Assembly: GCF_004303025.1 (NCBI RefSeq) | Contig: NZ_PJQW01000009.1 | Location: 5,327 to 69,326, forward strand | DNA: 64,000 nt | From: Flavobacterium sp. J27 | Lineage (GTDB): Bacteria; Bacteroidota; Bacteroidia; Flavobacteriales; Flavobacteriaceae | Direction of reading: 5' to 3' | Part shown: positions 58,263 through 64,000 of the stretch, one piece after another | Numbering within the stretch: the stretch's first letter is position 1 | How the letters are laid out: every line of letters starts with the position of its first letter | Translations under genes and position numbers: made by a program | The notes under the pieces: generated by a model | The model's database searches: none | What the model saw: only the letters and a program-made list of their open reading frames with translations | What the model was told of the DNA's origin: nothing

Positions 58263-60488
58263 CTAACTGCCTAACTGCAATTGATTTTTCACTAATTTAA
58301 AATAGCTCCCCTGCAATGCAACTAATTCATCATGTGTTCCCGTTTCGATTATTTTCCCTTTTTCTAAAACCACTATTTTATCGGCATTCATTACAGTACT
58401 TAAACGATGCGCTATAACAAGAACCGTTTTATCTTTAAAAAAAACATCTAGTTTTTCCATAATTTCTTTTTCATTATTAGCATCTAAAGCACTCGTAGCC
58501 TCATCAAAGAATAGCATTTCCGGATTTTTATAAACCGCTCTAGCTATAAGCAACCTTTGTTTTTGCCCTGTACTCATACCAATACCTTCTGAACCTATTT
58601 TAGTGTTATAACGCAGAGGATAATCGTCTATAAACTCTTTTATGTTAGCAACATTTGCAGCATATTGCAACCTTTCTTTATCAATTACATCAACACCTAC
58701 AGCGATATTGTTAGCAATAGTATCACTAAAAATATAACCTTCTTGCATTACAGATCCAATATGATTTCTCCATGCTTTTTGAGAAATATTCTTCAATGAA
58801 GTTTTATTAATTATAACATCTCCTTCTTGAGGTTCATAAAACTTCAACAATAATTTCATTAAAGTAGTTTTCCCACTTCCACTTGTTCCTACAATAGCAG
58901 TTACTTTTTTAGTAGGTATTACTAAATTTAAATTATTTAAAACTGGAACATCTGAACCAGTATATCTAAAAGACAAATCTTTAATTACAATGTCACTTTC
59001 TGGAATTTCCTTTGTTTTTTCGTGCTCATCTTCAACTTCATCTTTCATTTCATGAATTTCTGACAATCTGGCTAAAGAAATTTTAGCATCTTGCAATTCT
59101 CTAATAAAATTTATCAATTGAACAATTGGACCATTTAAACTACCTACAATACTTGTAATTGCCATCATTTCACCTATAGAGAGTCCGTCATTTATTACAG
59201 CTAAAGCCGATAGAAAAATAATGATAATGTTTTTAAGTTCGTTTATAAAATTAGAACCAATACCTTGTGTTTGTTCTAATACTAAACTTTTCATAGAAAC
59301 TCGGAATAATCTTGCTTGAATATATTCCCAGCCCCATCTTTTTTGTTTCTCCGCATTGTGAAGTTTAATTTCTTGCATTCCATTAATTAATTCAATCACT
59401 TTGCTTTGCTCTTGAGATACTTCAGAAAATCGCTTATAATCCAGTTTTTCTCTTCTTTTTAAGAACAAAATTACCCATAAGAAATACAAAAGACTTCCTA
59501 CAAAAAACACGGCAAAAATCCCAAGATTATAATAGGCTAAAACACCTCCCATCAACACCATATTAACCATAGAAAACAAAACATTTAAGGAAGATGTAGT
59601 TAAAATTCTTTCAATTCTACGGTGGTCATTAATGCGTTGCATGATATCTCCAGTCATTTTTACATCAAAATAGGAAATAGGTAAATTCATTAATTTGATA
59701 AAGAAATCTGAAATTAAGGCAATATTAATTCGTGTGGATAAGTGCAATAAAATCCAGCTTCTAATTAATTCTAATGCTGTTTTTCCAAAAAACAAAAACA
59801 ATTGGGCTAATAAGACCAAATAAATAAAATGGATATTTTGATTTTGAATACCAACATCTACTACATTCTGGGTAAGAAAAGGAAAAATTAACTGAAGTAA
59901 ACTCCCTGCTAATAAGCCAATAGCTAATTGAATAACAAAAGCTTTATACCTAAAAATATATTTAGAGAGCAAATTAAACCCAAATTTAGTCTTACCTTCT
60001 TCGTCTTTGTCTAAGTCAAACTCAGACTCATAAAATTTAGGTGTAGGTTCGAGTAAAAGAGCAATACCTTCCTCGGTTTTTTCGTCTGCATTATTACCTA
60101 TCCAAAATTTTAAAAACTCCTGCTTGTCATAGGCTATAAGACCAATCGCTGGATCTGAAATATAGTATTTGTTTTTTTTAATTTTGTAAAGTACTACATA
60201 ATGGTTTTTGTTCCAATGTAGAATACATGGCAATGGAGCCTCTGCTAATTTTTCTAATGAAATTTTTATTCCTAGTGATCGAAAACCTATATTTTCTGCA
60301 GCATCACTTAAAGTTAGTAAATTACTTCCTTCTCTGGTTGTTTCAGATAATTCGCGAAGCATTTGTGTATTGAGTACCTTTCCATTATATTTCGCAATAA
60401 TTTTTAAACAGGTAGGACCACAATCTTTACTTTCAGTTTGTATATAATACGGAAATTTTCTCAAGTGTTTGTTTAGATTTTTTTCCAA
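58263..60488 (-). CDS. C39 peptidase-containing ABC transporter (PCAT) that cleaves and exports the leader peptides
   Basis: This 741-residue protein has an N-terminal C39 cysteine protease domain. QTESKDCGPTCLKIIAKYNG holds Q17 and catalytic C23, HWNKNHYVVL holds H96 and ISDPAIG holds D112, so the active site is complete. A six-helix ABC membrane domain (about 165-450) and an ATPase domain follow: Walker A GTSGSGKTT, signature MSTGQKQRLLIARA, Walker B LFFDEATSALD and IAHRLS. PCATs cleave after a Gly-Gly-type site in the leader and export the core peptide. Four intact leader-peptide precursors on the same strand are the obvious substrates. Confidence 0.96.
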   Translation of the reverse strand: MEKNLNKHLRKFPYYIQTESKDCGPTCLKIIAKYNGKVLNTQMLRELSETTREGSNLLTLSDAAENIGFRSLGIKISLEKLAEAPLPCILHWNKNHYVVLYKIKKNKYYISDPAIGLIAYDKQEFLKFWIGNNADEKTEEGIALLLEPTPKFYESEFDLDKDEEGKTKFGFNLLSKYIFRYKAFVIQLAIGLLAGSLLQLIFPFLTQNVVDVGIQNQNIHFIYLVLLAQLFLFFGKTALELIRSWILLHLSTRINIALISDFFIKLMNLPISYFDVKMTGDIMQRINDHRRIERILTTSSLNVLFSMVNMVLMGGVLAYYNLGIFAVFFVGSLLYFLWVILFLKRREKLDYKRFSEVSQEQSKVIELINGMQEIKLHNAEKQKRWGWEYIQARLFRVSMKSLVLEQTQGIGSNFINELKNIIIIFLSALAVINDGLSIGEMMAITSIVGSLNGPIVQLINFIRELQDAKISLARLSEIHEMKDEVEDEHEKTKEIPESDIVIKDLSFRYTGSDVPVLNNLNLVIPTKKVTAIVGTSGSGKTTLMKLLLKFYEPQEGDVIINKTSLKNISQKAWRNHIGSVMQEGYIFSDTIANNIAVGVDVIDKERLQYAANVANIKEFIDDYPLRYNTKIGSEGIGMSTGQKQRLLIARAVYKNPEMLFFDEATSALDANNEKEIMEKLDVFFKDKTVLVIAHRLSTVMNADKIVVLEKGKIIETGTHDELVALQGSYFKLVKNQLQLGS

Positions 60489-60550
60489 AAATAATTAAAA
60501 GAAGTGCTGAAAAAAAACTTTATTCTGGATTTATAGTTCAAAAAAATGAT

Positions 60551-60583
60551 AAAAAAAGCAGTAGAGGAAAAATTCCCTCTACT
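60551..60583 (-). terminator. Terminator between precursor A and the exporter gene
   Basis: Stem AGTAGAGG (60560-60567) with CCTCTACT (60576-60583), followed on the minus strand by a T7 run (60551-60557). It could let the short precursor message accumulate above the exporter message. Confidence 0.75.
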
Positions 60584-60595
60584 ACTAAATTTTTA

Positions 60596-60772
60596 TTATA
60601 ATCCACAAGCCGAAGTACAGCATTCTACGGTACTACAATATTTTTTAAACACATTATTACAGTAACAAGGAAACGATGCTTCAATAGGTTCTACTTTAGC
60701 TCCTACAACCATTTTTTGTTCGTTTTTAGATAAAATTTGTGCGCCTTCTAAATTTAAAATTGTTTTTTTCAT
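60596..60772 (-). CDS. Cysteine-rich leader-peptide precursor A (58 residues)
   Basis: A short frame of 58 codons (ATG 60770-60772, TAA 60596-60598). Its leader, MKKTILNLEGAQILSKNEQK then MVVGA, matches its neighbours' leaders, with G24-A25 at the predicted cleavage site. The predicted 33-residue core has six Cys (36, 38, 46, 51, 52, 56), allowing three disulfides, which is the highest cysteine density of the set. It lies 33 bp after precursor B and is followed by a terminator ahead of the exporter gene. No known bacteriocin family is recognised in the core. Confidence 0.82.
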   Translation of the reverse strand: MKKTILNLEGAQILSKNEQKMVVGAKVEPIEASFPCYCNNVFKKYCSTVECCTSACGL

Positions 60773-60805
60773 GATATATTTATTTATATTTAAAATGTTA
60801 CTAAA

Positions 60806-60991
60806 TTAAGAACAATAAGAGTACCCGCTAGGATGTAATGTACACCTATAAGGTGCATAACAAACCACTATTTGTCCGTTTTGACCTTCTTCTGAACAAA
60901 GTTCTCCTCTTCCAGAACCTCCTGCTACCATTTTTAGCTCATTCTTTGATAATTTTTGAGCATTAGGTAAATTTAAAATTGATTTTTTCAT
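60806..60991 (-). CDS. Cysteine-rich leader-peptide precursor B (61 residues)
   Basis: Starting at 60991 the leader reads MKKSILNLPNAQKLSKNELK then MVAGG, aligning with its neighbours; an in-frame ATG eight codons upstream (61015) overlaps the end of precursor C and is rejected. Cleavage after G24-G25 would leave a 36-residue core with four Cys (32, 44, 50, 60), compatible with two disulfides. It starts 17 bp after precursor C, so the two form a tandem unit. The core resembles no family I can name. Confidence 0.85.
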   Translation of the reverse strand: MKKSILNLPNAQKLSKNELKMVAGGSGRGELCSEEGQNGQIVVCYAPYRCTLHPSGYSYCS

Positions 60992-61008
60992 ATAAACTGT
61001 TTTTATAA

Positions 61009-61197
61009 TTAACAAGATCCAACTCTACAGGTATTAGTACTACCTCCTAACCAAACTCCAAACTCTTCATTCTCACACTGATATTGAGTTGTGTTATGAA
61101 TAAAATACATGTTTTCACATGTTCCGCCATTAACTTTCTTTTGTTCCATTTTTGACAAAGTTCGAACACCTGCCAAATTTAAAATTGATGTTTTCAT
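61009..61197 (-). CDS. Cysteine-rich leader-peptide precursor C (62 residues)
   Basis: A 62-residue protein with leader MKTSILNLAGVRTLSKMEQK then KVNGG, a classic double-glycine site at 24-25. The 37-residue core has four Cys (27, 41, 57, 62), with the last two near the C-terminus, allowing two disulfide bonds. It is the first of three adjacent precursors and follows the VKOR-thioredoxin gene by 81 bp. An AT-rich gap with a weak hairpin separates them. The function, bacteriocin or signal, is not known. Confidence 0.86.
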   Translation of the reverse strand: MKTSILNLAGVRTLSKMEQKKVNGGTCENMYFIHNTTQYQCENEEFGVWLGGSTNTCRVGSC

Positions 61198-61219
61198 AAT
61201 TTATATATTATAATTTGTT

Positions 61220-61253
61220 AATGCTATCCTTTTTTTAAGTCAACTATAGCATT
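61220..61253 (-). terminator. Possible hairpin after the VKOR-thioredoxin gene
   Basis: The arms AATGCTAT (61220-61227) and ATAGCATT (61246-61253) are complementary, with an 18-nt loop, 26 bp downstream of the upstream gene's stop. There is no adjacent T run on the minus strand, so terminator function is uncertain. Confidence 0.3.
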
Positions 61254-61278
61254 TGACTATCGTTGCAACAATATTTTG

Positions 61279-62814
61279 TTAAGCTAAAATAGCTTCTTGT
61301 TTTTCTTCTAACTCGGAAAGAAAATATTTCAATTCAGATAAGTCGTATTCTTGTGGATATAATTGAGAATTTACTAATTTTACTGGTGTATAATTATATT
61401 CATTACTCATGCACCATTGGTACTGTGCCCGCAAATCACTCTCAACAGTTGGATCAATTTCTGTTTTAACCCACTTTTCTTTCCATTCTTTTAAAGTCAT
61501 TCTCAGAATATGCCAATCCTGTAATGCTTCTAAAACTTGTTCTGGCTGATGCTTATTAATATGAAATAAGGTCTTTGCAACAATACCATAAGGATTTTCT
61601 TGATTATCAACATTCAAATTAAAAAAAACATGCAGCTTCAGCTTATTAGGATATTGTTCTAATAACTTTATTCCTTCAGCAAAGGCAGTATGACAATGAC
61701 CACAACTCGGACTTAAAATTAAATCTATGGTTACCAATGCAGTGGTATCTCCTAATACTATCTTCTCTAAACTATTATAAATAATTGGATCCATTATAGG
61801 TTGTTCCAAGGAAGAAAAAATAGAAAAATTACGCTTAAACTTTAATAACTTTACATTTTCTTGCTCTAAGGAAGCCTTTTTCAATACAATAGGCTTAATA
61901 AAAAACCAAATAGGAAACACTAATACGACTGCTTGAAAAAACACTTTATAATCAAAATTGAAATCTCTAGTGTAAAAAACAAACAAAGACGATTGTAAAA
62001 CCAATAACAAACCAATCCCTAAGCACAAAACACACCATTTTCTTAACTTTACTTTTTGTAGCCAAATGGAATACCCAACAACAGGCAAAGAAAGCAAGCT
62101 CATAAAATTTAATATCCCAAAGGATGCAGGTGACAATTGAAATAACACTAAACTAGTTCCAAAAAAAAGAAGTGGCAAATCTGAAAAATCTAACCAAGAT
62201 GTTAATTTTGAACTATCCGATTTAATCACCGAATCGCAAGAGGTATGTTCGCTAAAGGAACATATTTTGGAAAGAACCCCTTCTGTTTTATTTAGTTTCT
62301 CATCTATAACAGCTATTCCTAAAAACAAACCTACTGCACTAACTGCAAAATACAACAGGTAGAAAGGATTTACAATTGGAAGCTGAAATAAAAATAGTAT
62401 AAGAAATAATATTCCTAATAAAACATATTTGTTATTTTTTATGGCTCCAGTTTGTATAGTCTTTGCAGTATCATTTGGTTCAATTGCTACAACAATGCCA
62501 TTCCATTGTAATAAGAAAGAATCGATAGATAGTTTTTGTTTTACTCCCTTTTCTTTCTCAATAATAACTTCAGAATCTTTTTTGAGAACCAAAACAATCT
62601 CATCTGAAACAACCGCTAAAAAACTATCAGGAAGTGCTTCAAACTGCTCTTTAGGTACTTGAGCCGCCACATTTTCAACTTGTAATAAATCTAACGAATC
62701 AGTAACTGCATACAAGCTAGGATAATTAGGGTGAGATAAAAAAAGATTCTCAAAATCAGAACGCTCTTCCTTATAATGGTTTATTTGCAGAAATTTTTGT
62801 ACTATCGAAATCAT
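61279..62814 (-). CDS. Fusion of inactive C39-like domain, VKOR domain and thioredoxin-like domain
   Basis: This 511-residue protein has three parts. Residues 1-113 resemble a C39 peptidase fold (HPNYPSLYAVTDSLDLLQVE, then LQWNGIVVAI). They contain no cysteine, and the usual HFVVL and DP motifs are replaced, so this part is predicted inactive. Residues about 128-305 hold a VKOR-like bundle of five or more helices, with loop Cys 185 and 193 and the redox motif WCVLC (C261, C264). Residues about 330-505 form a thioredoxin/DsbA-like domain with CGHC (C371, C374). The likely job is making disulfides in the exported cysteine-rich peptides next to it, with the dead C39 part possibly recognising the leader. 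Confidence 0.85.
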   Translation of the reverse strand: MISIVQKFLQINHYKEERSDFENLFLSHPNYPSLYAVTDSLDLLQVENVAAQVPKEQFEALPDSFLAVVSDEIVLVLKKDSEVIIEKEKGVKQKLSIDSFLLQWNGIVVAIEPNDTAKTIQTGAIKNNKYVLLGILFLILFLFQLPIVNPFYLLYFAVSAVGLFLGIAVIDEKLNKTEGVLSKICSFSEHTSCDSVIKSDSSKLTSWLDFSDLPLLFFGTSLVLFQLSPASFGILNFMSLLSLPVVGYSIWLQKVKLRKWCVLCLGIGLLLVLQSSLFVFYTRDFNFDYKVFFQAVVLVFPIWFFIKPIVLKKASLEQENVKLLKFKRNFSIFSSLEQPIMDPIIYNSLEKIVLGDTTALVTIDLILSPSCGHCHTAFAEGIKLLEQYPNKLKLHVFFNLNVDNQENPYGIVAKTLFHINKHQPEQVLEALQDWHILRMTLKEWKEKWVKTEIDPTVESDLRAQYQWCMSNEYNYTPVKLVNSQLYPQEYDLSELKYFLSELEEKQEAILA

Positions 62815-62826
62815 AAATAATAAATT

Positions 62827-62871
62827 AAAAAAAGGATAGTATGCTTAGAAAATTAATACAATCTATCCTTT
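62827..62871 (-). terminator. Terminator after precursor D
   Basis: The arms AAAGGATAG (62831-62839) and CTATCCTTT (62863-62871) with a 23-nt loop; the minus strand continues into a run of T residues. It lies 24 bp after the precursor D stop and before the fusion gene. Confidence 0.65.
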
Positions 62872-62895
62872 AACGTGTCATTTTGTTAGTGTATT

Positions 62896-63054
62896 TTATA
62901 GAGATATTCTACATGGCTCTGCGCAAGCTAAACTATAATATTTACATTGATTTGTAGTAGGGTCAATGCAATCTTTTAATTGTCCTTTAATTACTTTTTG
63001 CTCTTTTTTTGACAAAACAGTAACTCCTTTCAAATTTAAAATCGATTTTTTCAT
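62896..63054 (-). CDS. Cysteine-rich leader-peptide precursor D (52 residues)
   Basis: Starting at 63054 the leader reads MKKSILNLKGVTVLSKKEQK then VIKGQ, the same pattern as the other precursors but with G24-Q25 in place of double glycine. An ATG eight codons upstream (63078) would add a non-conserved MTHLILLF extension. The core of 27 residues carries four Cys (29, 37, 44, 48). It is separate from the other precursors, upstream of the fusion redox gene, and has its own terminator. The altered cleavage site may reduce or change processing. Confidence 0.82.
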   Translation of the reverse strand: MKKSILNLKGVTVLSKKEQKVIKGQLKDCIDPTTNQCKYYSLACAEPCRISL

Positions 63055-63159
63055 AAATAATAGTATTAAATGAGTCATCTTAATTAATGAGTCAATACTT
63101 ACAATACTACTAAATAAAAATTACATCTCTTTACAATAAATCTACCTAAAATGTTAAAT

Positions 63160-63951
63160 TCAAAAATCCCAATTATTATATTCTTTACTTGCCTCCAATT
63201 TGTTTTCTAGAGCATCATCCAGAGAAGGAAAAAAATCAATCTTAGTGATTTTTTCAATACTATCAACTGGTACAATAAAACTATACAAAGGCTTATTAGA
63301 ATCTTCATGAGGCACTAAAAAACCTATCATTTTCTTTTTATCTTTAGACAACAGCACTTTGTAAAAATAATCCGGTACTGCAACATTTTCATAACCAATT
63401 TTTTTTAAATTTCCCGATAAGACTCCTCCAGTTATTACATATATACTATCCTGTTTTTTTGCCCAATATCTCACTTTTTGTTCTAATCTATTCCAAATTC
63501 CAGCATTAAAATTATATTTCTGCGGTGCAATATTAGACGTTAAAAAAGTTTCTTTAAAATCTTCAAAAGAAGCTCTCCTATCTCCAGCTGGACATAAGTG
63601 CCCTTTATTATAACCTGATTTCTTATAATTTCGCCAATCAGCCGCTCCTGTCAAAATAGCATCATCAATCTGAAAATATGGCCTTTTATAATCATTATCC
63701 TTTATGTCAGAGGTTTTTAAAACATAAGCAACCCACTCCGCCTGTTCATAATCCTCGGAGTATGACAAAGTATAGGTTTCTTTCTTATAAACAGCTCCTG
63801 TAGTATTTGTAGGCAGGTAATTAAATCCAGAAAATTTATCTTGAACATCGACAGCTATAATTTCTGGCAATGTTTTTTCAGACAAAATCTCTCTACATGA
63901 CATTAGAGTTCCTAATACTATAATTAAGATTGAAAAACTGCTTTTACTCAT
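63160..63951 (-). CDS. DNA/RNA non-specific endonuclease, lipoprotein
   Basis: This 263-residue protein has a lipoprotein signal (FSILIIVLGTLMSC, lipidation Cys19). Its catalytic domain belongs to the DNA/RNA non-specific (NucA/Serratia-type) nucleases: the DRGH-type motif appears as NKGHLCPAGDR with catalytic His, and the metal-ligand Asn is in SNIAPQKYNFNAGIWNRLE. It should digest extracellular or periplasmic nucleic acid. It is on the same strand upstream of precursor D (105-bp gap) and ends the window's accessory region. Whether it belongs to the peptide system is unclear. Confidence 0.88.
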   Translation of the reverse strand: MSKSSFSILIIVLGTLMSCREILSEKTLPEIIAVDVQDKFSGFNYLPTNTTGAVYKKETYTLSYSEDYEQAEWVAYVLKTSDIKDNDYKRPYFQIDDAILTGAADWRNYKKSGYNKGHLCPAGDRRASFEDFKETFLTSNIAPQKYNFNAGIWNRLEQKVRYWAKKQDSIYVITGGVLSGNLKKIGYENVAVPDYFYKVLLSKDKKKMIGFLVPHEDSNKPLYSFIVPVDSIEKITKIDFFPSLDDALENKLEASKEYNNWDF

Positions 63952-64000
63952 TTTATACGCTTTTAATTATCTTTGCTTATATAAAATTAAATAAAAAGAT

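Noticed and set aside
61009..61015. Longer start (61015) for precursor B
   Set aside because: It overlaps precursor C and adds eight residues before the shared leader, which begins exactly at the later Met in all related precursors.
63055..63078. Longer start for precursor D
   Set aside because: The extra residues are not conserved and break alignment with the other 25-residue leaders.

Overview
This is a low-GC chromosome segment from a member of the Bacteroidota, most probably Flavobacteriaceae and Flavobacterium-like. The evidence is a SusC/SusD-type outer-membrane glycan importer, a protein with a type IX secretion (type B) C-terminal domain, mevalonate-pathway genes, -7 promoter boxes of the form TAnnTTTG and an absence of Shine-Dalgarno sequences. 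No rRNA, tRNA, CRISPR array, insertion sequence or prophage was recognised.

Layout. (1) 1-17.5 kb: a complete starch/maltodextrin utilisation locus. A leftward susC-susD-susE block (susE cut by the window edge) and a rightward lacI-type regulator flank an intergenic region holding two perfect palindromes. After lacI come a maltose-type MFS transporter, beta-phosphoglucomutase, GH65 maltose phosphorylase, GH97 alpha-glucosidase, a secreted GH13 enzyme, a secreted esterase and a lipoprotein GH13 amylase. The inferred route is surface cleavage, TonB-dependent import, periplasmic trimming, inner-membrane uptake, then phosphorolysis to glucose and glucose-1/6-phosphate. (2) 17.5-32.5 kb: housekeeping genes (GDPD, HI0933-type flavoprotein, OmpA-like protein, TspO), a mevalonate block (mvaD, a GHMP kinase, a UbiA/DGGGP-synthase-like prenyltransferase), a pseudouridine synthase, two roadblock-fold proteins, dusB, a radical-SAM DNA-metabolism pair and lepA. 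(3) 32.5-46.5 kb: a Tes/MJ0619-like radical SAM enzyme with an Lgt paralogue, a large T9SS-exported repeat protein, a MacB-like permease, a two-component system and a two-gene envelope operon of unknown function. (4) 46.7-53.8 kb: purH and the rod-shape operon mreB-mreC-mreD-mrdA-rodA.

(5) 53.8-64 kb: an accessory region, and the most unusual part. It has five small genes for cysteine-rich peptides with near-identical 25-residue leaders, a C39-peptidase ABC exporter, an HlyD-type adaptor, and a 511-residue protein that appears to fuse a catalytically dead C39-like domain to a VKOR domain and a thioredoxin domain. This looks like a disulfide-bonded bacteriocin or signalling-peptide export system. 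One of the five precursors (58 codons) is intact but very short. Another is frameshifted in an A6 run. The neighbouring thioredoxin lipoprotein gene is also out of frame with its signal peptide, at an 8-base homopolymer. A lipoprotein nuclease lies at the upstream end.

Limits: assignments rest on motif reading by eye. No database search or structure prediction was run, and the transcription signals are consensus matches only.
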